Shown here: positions 8,699 to 17,269 of the stretch, piece after piece
Numbering within the stretch: the first letter of the stretch is position 1
Layout: the number at the start of each line of letters is the position of its first letter
Source of the DNA: JAXGXJ01 sp040772905
Lineage (GTDB): Bacteria > Actinomycetota > Thermoleophilia > RBG-16-64-13
Reading direction: 5' to 3'
NCBI GenBank assembly: GCA_040772905.1
Contig: JAXGXJ010000007.1
Location: 186,001 to 250,000, forward strand
Length of the DNA stretch: 64,000 bases
Program-made: the position numbers and the translations under genes
The notes under the pieces: model-generated
The model's input: the letters and a program-made list of their open reading frames with translations, nothing else
Told to the model about the DNA's origin: nothing
Database searches by the model: none

Positions 8699-10168
8699 AT
8701 GGCTGAGGAGATGCTGCCCATACAGCCGGTCATCCTGGCCGGCGGCGCCGGCGTCAGGCTGTGGCCGGCCTCCCGGCGCGACCGGCCCAAGCAGTTGCTG
8801 GAACTCGTCGGCGATGGTTCGCTGCTGCAGCAGACCGCGCTCAGACTGCGAGGCTCCGCGGACATGCCCATCGCCCACGACCCGATCGTGGTCACGAACG
8901 AGGACTACCGTCTGGCGGTAGCAGAGCAACTGCACGAGGTCGGCTTCGAGAGCCCGTGCCTGATCGTGGAACCTGCGGGGCGCAACACGGCGCCCGCGCT
9001 CACTCTGGCCTGCTATGTGCCACTCGAGCGCGACGCCGATCCGGTGCTGCTGGTCATGGCGGCCGACCACCTCATCCGCGACACGGACGCGTTCCACCGA
9101 GCCGTGGTCGAGGGGGCCCGACAGGCGGCGGCGGGGCGGACCGTGCTCTTCGGCGTCGTGCCCCAGAGGCCGGAAACAGGCTATGGCTACATCCATGTGG
9201 GGTCCCCGTTGGGAGACACGCCGACGGCAAAGGCTCTCCTTGGCTTCGCAGAGAAGCCCGACATCGCCACCGCCCACGGCTATGTGTTGGACGGTGCGCA
9301 CCTTTGGAACAGCGGCATGTTCATGATGAGGCGCTCAGTCTGGCTCCGGGCCATCGAGCGTCACCGCCCCGCCATCTCGTCCGTATGCCGGAGCGCTATG
9401 GCGAAGACGGCCCAAGGCGGTCGTACGCTCCGGCCCGACGCACAGCTCTTCATCTCGTGCCCCGCCGAGTCGATCGACTGCGCCGTCCTTGAGCGGATGG
9501 TCATACCAAGAGAGGACCGCGCCGACTTGGGGGCCGCGGTCATACCTTTGGACTGCGGATGGTCGGACGTGGGAGGCTGGCGGGCACTCGCCGAGGCGTC
9601 GCCCCCGGACGAGGCCGGCAACGTCACCAGGGGTGACGTCATCTTGGAGGACACCAAAGGCACCCTGGTCTACTCCGACTCTCGATTGGTCGCCACCCTG
9701 GGCGTGGAAGACCTGGTGGTCGTCGACACCTCCGACGCGCTGCTCGTGGCGGGCAGAGAGCACACCGATCGACTCCGGACGCTCGTCGCGCGCGTGGAGG
9801 GGAAAGACCCAAGCCTCACCGACCGCCATCGCCGGCAGTATCGACCATGGGGGCGCTTCGACCTCATCGACAGCGGAGAGCGCTTCCAGGTGAAGCACAT
9901 CGTCGTGGCCCCGGGCGCGAGCTTGAGTCTGCAGGTGCACCATCACCGGGCTGAGCATTGGGTGGTGGTACGGGGTGTGGCCGAGGTCACATGCGGGGAC
10001 AGGATCTTCCAGTTACGCGAGGACGAGTCGGCCTATGTCCCCTTGGGCACTCCCCACCGGCTTGCCAATCCCGGTACGGAGCCCTTGGAGATCATCGAGG
10101 TGCAGTCGGGAGACTATCTGGGAGAAGACGACATCGTACGGCTTGAAGACCGGTACGGGAGGCTGTAG
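8699..10168 (+). CDS. manC: Mannose-1-phosphate guanylyltransferase / mannose-6-phosphate isomerase
   Basis: A 489-residue bifunctional enzyme. The N-terminal nucleotidyltransferase has the signature GGAGVRLWPASR (about residues 14-25) and FAEKP. The C-terminal cupin domain (from about residue 375) has YRPWGRFDLID and the metal-binding histidines in LQVHHHRAEHWVVV. It makes GDP-mannose from mannose-1-phosphate, and the cupin half isomerises mannose-6-phosphate and fructose-6-phosphate. GDP-mannose would feed exopolysaccharide or glycan assembly, consistent with the convergent CpsB-like gene. The two stops are only six bases apart and no terminator separates them. Confidence 0.95.
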   Translation: MAEEMLPIQPVILAGGAGVRLWPASRRDRPKQLLELVGDGSLLQQTALRLRGSADMPIAHDPIVVTNEDYRLAVAEQLHEVGFESPCLIVEPAGRNTAPALTLACYVPLERDADPVLLVMAADHLIRDTDAFHRAVVEGARQAAAGRTVLFGVVPQRPETGYGYIHVGSPLGDTPTAKALLGFAEKPDIATAHGYVLDGAHLWNSGMFMMRRSVWLRAIERHRPAISSVCRSAMAKTAQGGRTLRPDAQLFISCPAESIDCAVLERMVIPREDRADLGAAVIPLDCGWSDVGGWRALAEASPPDEAGNVTRGDVILEDTKGTLVYSDSRLVATLGVEDLVVVDTSDALLVAGREHTDRLRTLVARVEGKDPSLTDRHRRQYRPWGRFDLIDSGERFQVKHIVVAPGASLSLQVHHHRAEHWVVVRGVAEVTCGDRIFQLREDESAYVPLGTPHRLANPGTEPLEIIEVQSGDYLGEDDIVRLEDRYGRL

Positions 10169-10174
10169 AAGAAT

Positions 10175-11029
10175 TCACCTCCGCCACCAGGATCTCGCAC
10201 CGCCCTTGTCCTCCGCCCCCGACGTGATAAGGGGCCGTTCGCCTCTGAGCACTCTCTCGGGATTCACCCGCATGAGTACATCGAGTCGTTCCGACGTCAT
10301 GCGCTTGCTCAATTCCTCCCTGAGGGGCGTCAAACTCCACGTGTAGGGCACATGGGAATGCCCGTCGGAGGCCAGCAGGTGCAGGTAGCCGCGGGCGAGA
10401 AGATCCATGAATGTGCGTAGGCTCCCGTGCCGGAAGGGACCGGACAGGCTGCCCGCAGTCCCTTGGGCCACGGCTCCAGCCCGGATGCAGTTCTCCAGCA
10501 ACTCAGGCGAGCGCTGGATGCGTTCGTTCCGTTCGGGATGAGCCAATACGGGCGTGTAGCCCGCCAGGCTGATGCGGAAGAGGCTCTCCTCCAGGAACGG
10601 CGGCCAACCGTGAAAGGGCGTCTCCACCAGAATGACCCCACGTGACGTGCGCCCGGCCGAGCGGGCGGCAGCAGCGCCGTCGGAGGCATCGCGGGGGGCA
10701 GCGACGCCCTCCGAGGCGCCGGCCTCCGGATCCCCGATTGCGAGCGCAGCCAGCATGGCGTCGTCGGCGTCGGTTATCACGGCGGCGTCCACCTCGAACC
10801 CCAATAACAGTCCCAGACCGATCCCCTCCGCTTCCAGTGCAGCCCTCACCTGAGTGAAAGCTCGGCGCGCCTCCGCCAGCAGACCGGGGTCCCAGTCCAA
10901 CAGATGCGGTGTGCAGACTACGGTCGTGGTGCCCGCCTCCCACGCCGCCCGCGCCATGGCCACGCTGGTGGTCAGGTCGGGACAACCGTGGTCCACTCCG
11001 GGAAGCAGATGCGAATGGGTATCGATCAT
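10175..11029 (-). CDS. CpsB/CapC-type PHP-domain phosphatase
   Basis: The protein begins MIDTHSHLLPGVDHG and continues with TTVVCTPHLL, which are the metal-binding motifs of PHP-domain tyrosine phosphatases of the CpsB/Wzb class. I placed the start at ATG 11027-11029 because the PHP motif begins there. An in-frame ATG sixty bases upstream would add an unrelated basic leader. A low-complexity Ala/Gly/Glu stretch of about 35 residues (around 95-130) interrupts the domain. CpsB enzymes dephosphorylate tyrosine autokinases that control capsule export, which suits a neighbour of manC. No partner kinase is seen in the window. Confidence 0.8.
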   Translation of the reverse strand: MIDTHSHLLPGVDHGCPDLTTSVAMARAAWEAGTTTVVCTPHLLDWDPGLLAEARRAFTQVRAALEAEGIGLGLLLGFEVDAAVITDADDAMLAALAIGDPEAGASEGVAAPRDASDGAAAARSAGRTSRGVILVETPFHGWPPFLEESLFRISLAGYTPVLAHPERNERIQRSPELLENCIRAGAVAQGTAGSLSGPFRHGSLRTFMDLLARGYLHLLASDGHSHVPYTWSLTPLREELSKRMTSERLDVLMRVNPERVLRGERPLITSGAEDKGGARSWWRR

Positions 11030-11155
11030 CCTTGGCCCCGCGTTCTCCGCGTCTCTCGTTCCGCGCCGGTCGAAGCACAAAGGCTCCACTACCGCGACCG
11101 GGAGCCGATAGTATATATGTGCATAGCCCCGGAAAGACTGTGGAAGGTGGCCAGG

Positions 11156-12547
11156 ATGCCCGAATTGTTCGGAAGCGCCTATATCCTGCCGGCGATCATC
11201 GTGGTCGTCTTGTTGCTCATCCTATTCTTGGCGCTCATGCGGAGCAGACGTACGAGAGCCTCCAAGTCGGAGCGTCTGGCGTCGGGCAGGGATCCGGCGC
11301 GGCCGGATGCCGTTGCCGGCGAGCCGGCGGAGGTGGGAAGCACTTCTGAGGTGGTCACTGAGGCGGAGCCGGGCCTCGCCGCGGCGACACATGCGGGCAC
11401 GAGAGCCCGGCAAAACGCGCCTCGTTTCGGTCAGCACGCACAGAGATGGGAGGCAGCGATGCCCTCTGCGGCTGCCGCGACGGCGGCCGACCCGGTGACC
11501 CCTGTGCTGATGGAGCTCCTGCATGGCTGGGGCGACCTCTCCCGGGAAGACAAGAACCGGCTGGACGTCTTCAAGCCCGAAGTGGTCCAGGCGGCCGCGC
11601 GAGGGCTTCAGATGCCCAAGGGACTCAAGAACGACCAGGATGCCCGAGTCCGTCTGGACCAACTGGTCCGTTACGCCGACGACATGGCGGCCGGTCACGC
11701 GGTCCCGGCTGTTCCCGAGCCGCTTGGATCCGCGCCCGAGAGTTCAGACGACGATGGCGCCATCATCGCCGGTGCCGCACCGGCCGGGGCTGCTGCTCTC
11801 GCGGCCGCCCTCGCCGAGACCACGCAGGAGGTGAGGCTCGTCCCGCCCCCCGGTGGCGATGTGTCCACCGACGGTGCCGACGAAGCCGTCGCATCTGTCG
11901 ATGTCGACACAGGGGGAGCGGCCGGCGACCTGGAAACCACTCAGATCGTCGGTGCCGCAGCAGCCGGCGCTGGCGGTCTCATCTCCATGACGGGCACTCG
12001 CCAAAAGACCTCGTCTACAGAACAGACCGCCGGCGAAGGGGAGGGTCTCGACGCCTTCGTCGATTCCCGAGCAGGGAGGGTCGCACCCGAGCTGGGCAAG
12101 GCGGACATGCCGCAAGTGCCGCAGACCGCCGATGCCGCACCCGAGTCCTCCTCGCTGGACCTCGCCTTCGGGCAATGGGAGGAGGCAGCACCACCCGCGC
12201 TGGAGGAGGTCTCGACTTTCGGCGAGTGGTCGCCCCTCGACGACACTCTGGAGACTCCGCCCAAGCCCCGCCCCCTGCTGGGCGGCGTCGTGCGCACAGC
12301 GGATGATCTTCTGACCCTGCCGGCCGACGAGCAGGCCGACATGGTGGCCTTCCTCGAGCCCGGGGAGCTTGCCGGCGTGCTCAAGCGCACGGACGACCCG
12401 GCTCTCAAGAAGGCCGTCATCGACACCTTGGAGCACGTGAACAGCCCGGCAGCTCTGGAGGTCTTGAGGCAATGTCTGGACGACACCGACCCAGAAGTCC
12501 AGATGTACGCGCTGCAAGCAGCCGACAGGATCCTGGGTTCCAGGTGA
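11156..12547 (+). CDS. Membrane-anchored HEAT-repeat protein of unknown function
   Basis: A 463-residue protein. One N-terminal membrane segment (about residues 6-28, ending in Arg-rich RSRRTRASKS) is followed by a long acidic, Ala/Gly-rich, probably disordered middle (about 60-385). A C-terminal domain of about 70 residues has HEAT-type sequence: DPALKKAVIDTLEHV, then DTDPEVQMYALQAADR. A second conserved-looking block (LMELLHGWGDLSREDKN, about residues 116-132) precedes the acidic part. The start ATG at 11156 is chosen because the membrane segment begins there; the longer open frame upstream overlaps the divergent gene. No specific function can be assigned. It could be a scaffold at the inner face of the membrane. 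Confidence 0.75.
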   Translation: MPELFGSAYILPAIIVVVLLLILFLALMRSRRTRASKSERLASGRDPARPDAVAGEPAEVGSTSEVVTEAEPGLAAATHAGTRARQNAPRFGQHAQRWEAAMPSAAAATAADPVTPVLMELLHGWGDLSREDKNRLDVFKPEVVQAAARGLQMPKGLKNDQDARVRLDQLVRYADDMAAGHAVPAVPEPLGSAPESSDDDGAIIAGAAPAGAAALAAALAETTQEVRLVPPPGGDVSTDGADEAVASVDVDTGGAAGDLETTQIVGAAAAGAGGLISMTGTRQKTSSTEQTAGEGEGLDAFVDSRAGRVAPELGKADMPQVPQTADAAPESSSLDLAFGQWEEAAPPALEEVSTFGEWSPLDDTLETPPKPRPLLGGVVRTADDLLTLPADEQADMVAFLEPGELAGVLKRTDDPALKKAVIDTLEHVNSPAALEVLRQCLDDTDPEVQMYALQAADRILGSR

Positions 12548-12566
12548 TGTAGGCCGTATCGGTAGT

Positions 12567-12586
12567 GGTGAGCGGGACCGCTCACC
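12567..12586. terminator. Hairpin after the HEAT-protein gene
   Basis: Nine-base perfect inverted repeat with a two-base centre, starting 20 bases after the stop at 12547. It stands just ahead of the larger palindrome and could be part of a double terminator between two convergent genes. There is no T-run. Confidence 0.5.
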
Positions 12587-12588
12587 AG

Positions 12589-12626
12589 CCCCGGAGTGAC
12601 GCGTCCCGGGACGCGTCACTCCGGGG
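12589..12626. terminator. 38-bp perfect palindrome between convergent genes
   Basis: Both 19-base arms match perfectly with no spacer (arm: CCCCGGAGTGACGCGTCCC). The arm contains the stop codon of the minus-strand IMPase gene (12616-12618). Its position between two convergent stops suggests a bidirectional terminator, but the length, perfection and lack of a loop or T-run are unusual. Confidence 0.6.
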
Positions 12627-13605
12627 CGACCAGCAGCGTCTCCAGACGGTGCGAACGCTCGATGACCTCGTCCCTCTGCAGACCTGCGCGCCAGGCTACG
12701 AACGCACAGCGTTTCTCGAGGTCCAGCGGTTGCTGGAAGATGTCCCAGCCCCCCAGCGCGGCCGCGTCACCGCCAGCCTCGCGCAAGATAAGCAGACCCG
12801 CCGCGATATCCACCGAACGTGAGCGCACAGCCGCCACCAGGATATCGGCCACACCCACGGCCACATAGCACAACGACAACGCCAAGGACCCTATCTGGCG
12901 GATGCGCATGTCGCGGCTCTCTCCGAGAGCACCCATGGCGGCGAGGTCCTGGTATGCGAAACGGTGACGATCGGGACGGCCGGCCTCCAACAGCACCACT
13001 TCGATGGGATCGGCGGTAAAACGAGACACATCGAGCGCCATCGGGCGCAGATCCTCGGGCAGCCAGGCCTCTGGGGCAGGACCGACATCCACCAGTCCTC
13101 TCCCTCTGAGCGCGGCGAACGCTCGAGAGCGCGCATAGTCCTCGATATAGGCCACGGCCACGCCGCCAAGTCCCGCCTGGTCGGCGATGGCGATGGAGGC
13201 ACAGTAAGGCTCCAAACCGCGCTTCGCGTTGAGACTGCCGTCGAGTGGGTCGACCACCACGCACCACGGAGCCCCCGCATCGCCGCTGACGCCCGATTCC
13301 TCCGAAACCAGCCGGTAGGCCGCAGGCGCCTCGGCCTCAAGCACCTCGTGCATCGCCGCTTCGCACGCGCGGTCTATCTCCATGGTGCGATCGCCGCCCG
13401 CGCCCTTGCCCAACATGACGCGACCGGCTGCCGTACCCTGCAAGGGCTGCGCAGCCGCCTTGCCCGCGGCGGCCATCCTCGTCGCACATGCCAGCCAGCG
13501 CTCGGCGACGTCCGCATGCGCGGGGGCCTCGGATCCCGGGTCTTCCGCCCCCGGGACCCCTCCGGGGATGCGGTCGCTACGATCCTCTGCGTCGGCGTGA
13601 CTCAC
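12616..13605 (-). CDS. Inositol-monophosphatase-family phosphatase
   Basis: A 329-residue protein with the metal-binding motifs of the IMPase/FBPase family in order: SEESG (about residue 110), DPLDGSLNAKRG (about 124-135) and SVDIAAGLLILREAGGDA in the C-terminal half. The start is taken as the GTG at 13603-13605, which has AAGGA at good spacing. The longer open frame reaching 13785 would run into the divergent phosphoesterase gene. Family members hydrolyse inositol-1-phosphate, fructose-1,6-bisphosphate, PAP or NADP. The GSLNAKRG form resembles archaeal-type IMPase/FBPase, but the substrate is undetermined. An Ala-rich N-terminal extension of about 70 residues is not part of the catalytic fold. 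Confidence 0.85.
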   Translation of the reverse strand: MSHADAEDRSDRIPGGVPGAEDPGSEAPAHADVAERWLACATRMAAAGKAAAQPLQGTAAGRVMLGKGAGGDRTMEIDRACEAAMHEVLEAEAPAAYRLVSEESGVSGDAGAPWCVVVDPLDGSLNAKRGLEPYCASIAIADQAGLGGVAVAYIEDYARSRAFAALRGRGLVDVGPAPEAWLPEDLRPMALDVSRFTADPIEVVLLEAGRPDRHRFAYQDLAAMGALGESRDMRIRQIGSLALSLCYVAVGVADILVAAVRSRSVDIAAGLLILREAGGDAAALGGWDIFQQPLDLEKRCAFVAWRAGLQRDEVIERSHRLETLLVAPE

Positions 13606-13697
13606 AGTGATCCTTTGGTCCTCTGGATGGGCTCGGGAGAAGCCGATCGACACCGGCCGATACCCCATGATACCGGACCGGAGATACCATACGTCCC

Positions 13698-14636
13698 ATG
13701 ACGCGTGGAAAGCGAACAGAGAACATGAAGAGGACCACCGCTGGACTGCGGCCGGCTCGGCTGTTCTGGGCCGCGGCGGCCGCATGCGCGGCCGCCGCGG
13801 CGTACATGGTCTTCGAGGCGCAGTGGGTGCGATGCCGCAAGGCCGACCTGCCGGTCCCCGGCCTCCCCTCCGCGTGTCGCGGACTCACCATACTCCACCT
13901 CTCCGATGTACACGCCGGGCTCTTCCCCGTGAACGAGCGGGCTCTGCGGAAGGCGGTCGAATGGGGCGGGCCTCTCGATCCCGACCTGGTGTTCCTCACC
14001 GGCGACATGGTGGGACAGCGACGGCGCAGCCGGCGCTGCCTCGATCTCCTGGCCCGTCTGCAGCCCCCCCTGGGGATGTACGCCGTCACAGGCAACCATG
14101 AGTACGGCCTCGGCAAGGGGCCCCTGGCACGCGCCCGAGATGCTGCGGTCCTGCGAGAGATCCCCGGCGTCACCTTACTCCAAGACCGCTGCGTGAGATC
14201 GGCACTGGACGGCACGACGCCGACGACTCTGGTCATCTGCGGCGCGGACTATCTGACCGGCGGCCACGGTCTCACCGACGTTCACGCCTTCGCCGACAGC
14301 CAAGGCCGCGACCGCGGTGTCGCTGGGGTCGGCGGACTCGCCGACAGTGCCCTGCGGGACATGCTCGCCATCCTCCTCATCCACGAGCCACCTGCGGCCG
14401 ATTCGCCTCTCGCGGCCGGTTTCGACCTCGCCTTCGCCGGACATACCCACGGAGGCCAGATACGGGTGCCGCGCAGAGGGGGAATACGTCCGCTGCACGA
14501 GGAGGACGACCCACGACTCGCCGGAGTGCACCCCTGGGGAAGAGGACGGTTGGTCATCTCGCCAGGCTTAGGCACCAGCTTCCTGCCCTTCCGCCTGCTC
14601 ACGCGTCCGCAGACCACGCTCTGGCGATTGGTATAA
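13698..14636 (+). CDS. Membrane-anchored calcineurin-type metallophosphoesterase
   Basis: A 312-residue protein. An N-terminal membrane segment (about residues 20-38) is followed by the complete set of metallophosphoesterase motifs: LHLSDVHAG, GDMVG, GNHEY, the HEPP block and GHTHGGQI. The arrangement matches YkuE-type membrane phosphoesterases, some of which act on lipid substrates such as UDP-diacylglucosamine. The substrate here is unknown. It diverges from the IMPase gene across a 92-base region that should hold both promoters. A second ATG at codon 10 is an alternative start. Confidence 0.88.
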   Translation: MTRGKRTENMKRTTAGLRPARLFWAAAAACAAAAAYMVFEAQWVRCRKADLPVPGLPSACRGLTILHLSDVHAGLFPVNERALRKAVEWGGPLDPDLVFLTGDMVGQRRRSRRCLDLLARLQPPLGMYAVTGNHEYGLGKGPLARARDAAVLREIPGVTLLQDRCVRSALDGTTPTTLVICGADYLTGGHGLTDVHAFADSQGRDRGVAGVGGLADSALRDMLAILLIHEPPAADSPLAAGFDLAFAGHTHGGQIRVPRRGGIRPLHEEDDPRLAGVHPWGRGRLVISPGLGTSFLPFRLLTRPQTTLWRLV

Positions 14637-14685
14637 ACTTGTTCCAAGTGGACCCACCCCTCAGGAACCTCGACAGGGGGCGTGC

Positions 14686-15105
14686 ATGACCCGAGCTCAC
14701 GATGAACGCACCACCGGCGGCCTCCCGGTCTCGCCGGCCTCGTATCGCGATGAGGACAGACCCAGTCTCTCGCACGAGGTGATCGCCACCTACGTTGCCG
14801 ACGCGGCCCGCTCAGTGCAGGGCATCGCGGACCTGCACGCCTCGGCCTGGAAAGGCTTCTCCTCCCGTATGCGCGAGACCCATTCCAACGGAGTGGTCAT
14901 CCGCGAGAACGAGGCAGCCCCAGTTGACGTGGAGATACACGCCCGGGTGACCTGGGGCACCTACATCCCCGACCTGGCCGCGCAGGTCGAGAGCGCGGTG
15001 CGGGAAAGGGTCACGGCTCTGCTGAGCATCGATCTGGGCACGGTCACTCTGTTCGTAGACGAGATCGCCGGTCCTTTGGAGGTCGAAACAGCGCGGGAGG
15101 GCTGA
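14686..15105 (+). CDS. Asp23/Gls24-family envelope stress protein
   Basis: A 139-residue protein matching the Asp23/Gls24 family. It begins with SLSHEVIATYVADAARSVQGI and later has APVDVEIHARVTWGTYIPDLA, then a C-terminal VRERVTALLSIDLGTVTLFVDEI. In Firmicutes these proteins form membrane-associated assemblies linked to envelope and alkaline stress. The unusual SSRM..NGVVIRE middle segment is typical of actinobacterial members. The stop overlaps the start of the next gene (TGATG), so translation is coupled with the GNAT-like protein. Confidence 0.85.
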   Translation: MTRAHDERTTGGLPVSPASYRDEDRPSLSHEVIATYVADAARSVQGIADLHASAWKGFSSRMRETHSNGVVIRENEAAPVDVEIHARVTWGTYIPDLAAQVESAVRERVTALLSIDLGTVTLFVDEIAGPLEVETAREG

Positions 15106-15758
15106 TGCCCGAGTACCTTCCCCTCTGCGCGTCACGGCTGGATCTGCTGCCCAGCCCCTGTCGGGACTGTGCCTGGTGGCAGACAGCCGGCATCGCCCGA
15201 GTGAGCCCCAGCACCGCGGCGACGATCCGCGAGCGCTGGACCACATCGGTCGAGGTCGATTGGGGCGAACCCGGACTCATCCAGGTGGCCGGTCCCGACG
15301 AGACCCGGCATGCGTCTGAGACCGTCCCGGCCGCCATCCACTGTGCCCCGGCGGCGCTCGTGCCTCGCCTCAGGGACCTGCTCTTCGCTCAGATCCCCAC
15401 CGAGGCTGTGGTGCTGTTCTGCCTGCGCGTGGAGGGAGCGCCCAACCCCCGGCAGGCTCGGCGCCTCCTGCAGGAGATGTTGCGGCAATTGAAGTCGCGC
15501 CGCATACGCGAGGTCTACGCCGTGGCAGTCCTCGAAGGCGGAACACCGCAGGAGGAGCACTGCGAGTTCTTCTCTCACGCCTTCATGGCAGCCAATGGGT
15601 TCGAGGAGGTGCGCAGCGACCACGACCTCTCTCTCATGCGCGCCGACCTGCGCGGTCTCCTGGCGCTGCTGGCGCCTCTGGAGACCGCTCTGCGGCGGCT
15701 GCTGCACGAGGAGCCCACCCCCAGCCCGGCTGCGTGGACCTCACGCGGCCCATCATGA
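15105..15758 (+). CDS. GNAT-like N-acetyltransferase with N-terminal Cys motif
   Basis: A 217-residue protein. The N-terminal CRDCAWW (about residues 19-25) is a motif I associate with a group of actinobacterial GNAT-like proteins. The middle contains a beta-strand/helix pattern LFCLRVEG...ARRLLQEMLRQLKSRRIREVYAVAV, which fits acetyltransferase core strands and helix, and the end FFSHAFMAANGFEEVR resembles the C-terminal GNAT strand. The usual Q/RxxGxG/A acetyl-CoA loop is degenerate (NPRQARRL), so activity is uncertain. It is coupled by overlaps to the Gls24 gene before it and nfeD after it. Substrate unknown. Confidence 0.6.
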   Translation: MPEYLPLCASRLDLLPSPCRDCAWWQTAGIARVSPSTAATIRERWTTSVEVDWGEPGLIQVAGPDETRHASETVPAAIHCAPAALVPRLRDLLFAQIPTEAVVLFCLRVEGAPNPRQARRLLQEMLRQLKSRRIREVYAVAVLEGGTPQEEHCEFFSHAFMAANGFEEVRSDHDLSLMRADLRGLLALLAPLETALRRLLHEEPTPSPAAWTSRGPS

Positions 15759-17269
15759 GGCGCTCGCCCGTGCCGATGCATGCGCCCTCGCCGAGGCGGG
15801 CGTCCGCCACGGGCCGCATTGTGCGGGCTCTGCGAGCGCTGGTGGGTGTCGCCGTCCTGGCCCTCTTGATCTTCCTCGCGGGGCCGCTTCTGTTGTCACC
15901 TGCCGCTGCCCCCCAAGCCGACGCGGCCTGTCTCATCCCGCCCTCAGCTCTTGGGGCGGGTCCTCCACCCGAGATCTGGGTGGCGGAGGCCCGTGGCATC
16001 GTCGATCCCGCGCTGGCAAGCTTCCTGGTGAAGACCATGGGGGACGCGGCCGCCGCCGGGGCGGGCGCGCTGGTGGTGCAGCTTGACACTCCCGGTGGAC
16101 TCGACAGCGCCATGCGCGACATCGTCCAAGCCGAACTCGACTGTCCCATCCCCGTGGTCTTCTACGTCTCTCCCCAGGGCGCTCGCGCCGCCTCGGCCGG
16201 CCTCTACATCCTCATGGGTGCCGACGTCGCCGCCATGGCCCCCTCCACCAACCTCGGCGCAGCTACACCCGTCTCGCTGGGGCAGGAGATGGACGAGACC
16301 ATGCAGGCCAAGGTCACCAACGACGCTGCGGCCTACATCCGCGGCCTGGCCACCGCACGCGGACGAAACGCCGACTGGGCCGAGAAAGCTGTGCGCGAAG
16401 CCGTGTCCCTTCCCGCGGAGGAGGCCCTGCAACAAGGCGTCATCGAGTTCGTGGCTCCGGATGTCCCCAGCCTGCTGCAGGCCCTCGACGGACACTTCAC
16501 CACCCCCAAGGGCCTCGTCATCTGGACCACCGGCGCCCCCATCAAAGAGGTGAAGATGGGGTGGATCCAACGCTTCCTCCACGCCATCGCCAGTCCCGAC
16601 ATCGCCTACGTGCTGCTCACCCTGGGAGTCCTGGGGATCATCCTCGAGTTCACCACCCCGGGCTTGGGCTTGGCCGGCATCACCGGTGTCATCTCACTGT
16701 TCCTGGCGTTCTACGCGTTCCAGATACTGCCCGTGAGCCTCGTGGGGATCGCGTTGGTGGTGGTGGCTTTCATCCTCTTCGTGGCCGAGATCAAGGTCCA
16801 GAGCAGCGGCATCCTGGGGATCGGCGGCACGGCCGCGCTCATCTTGGGAGGCTTGCTGCTGTTCAACACTTCCGAAGCCTACCTTCGGGTGAGTTGGCCG
16901 GTGCTGGTCGTCGTGGCGGTGATCGTGTTCGCGTTCTTCGCGTTCGTCATCCGCGCCGTCACCCGGGCCATGCATCGCCCTTCGGTGAGCGGGATGGACG
17001 GACTCATGGGAGCCACCGGTGTCACGCTCACCCCTCTCACCCCCGAGGGCAAGGTGAAGGTGGCGGGCGAGACCTGGCGGGCTCGTGTTGAAGGAACACA
17101 CCTGCTTAGAGACGAACAGATCGAGGTACACAGATATGAGGGCTTGACTCTCATCGTCCGGCGCCCGGACGAGACAGGCCGGCCATCCCAGCAAGAGCAC
17201 GCACGACGTTGGAAACCACAGAGAGTCCCACGGCGAACTAAGGAGAAGCGATGGATACAGGGACGCTAG
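15755..17269 (+). CDS. NfeD-family membrane serine protease
   Basis: A 504-residue protein. The order of parts is a membrane segment (about residues 20-40), a ClpP/SppA-like protease domain (about 60-255) with LDTPGGLDSAMRDIV and the nucleophile region ARAASAGLYILMGADVAAM, about five membrane segments (about 270-410) and a C-terminal OB-fold NfeD domain (VKVAGETWRARV). The ATG at 15755 overlaps the previous stop (ATGA) and is preferred over one seven codons upstream. Long-form NfeD proteins cleave membrane proteins, including stomatins, and are nearly always next to a slipin gene, as here (19-base overlap). Confidence 0.92.
   Translation: MRRSPVPMHAPSPRRASATGRIVRALRALVGVAVLALLIFLAGPLLLSPAAAPQADAACLIPPSALGAGPPPEIWVAEARGIVDPALASFLVKTMGDAAAAGAGALVVQLDTPGGLDSAMRDIVQAELDCPIPVVFYVSPQGARAASAGLYILMGADVAAMAPSTNLGAATPVSLGQEMDETMQAKVTNDAAAYIRGLATARGRNADWAEKAVREAVSLPAEEALQQGVIEFVAPDVPSLLQALDGHFTTPKGLVIWTTGAPIKEVKMGWIQRFLHAIASPDIAYVLLTLGVLGIILEFTTPGLGLAGITGVISLFLAFYAFQILPVSLVGIALVVVAFILFVAEIKVQSSGILGIGGTAALILGGLLLFNTSEAYLRVSWPVLVVVAVIVFAFFAFVIRAVTRAMHRPSVSGMDGLMGATGVTLTPLTPEGKVKVAGETWRARVEGTHLLRDEQIEVHRYEGLTLIVRRPDETGRPSQQEHARRWKPQRVPRRTKEKRWIQGR

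Noticed and set aside
10904..11155. N-terminal extension of the HEAT-repeat protein
   Set aside because: It overlaps the start of the divergent PHP phosphatase and is Arg/His-rich; the membrane segment directly follows the ATG at 11156.
13606..13785. Longer N-terminus for the IMPase-family protein
   Set aside because: It would overlap the divergent phosphoesterase start, while GTG 13605 has a well-spaced ribosome binding site.
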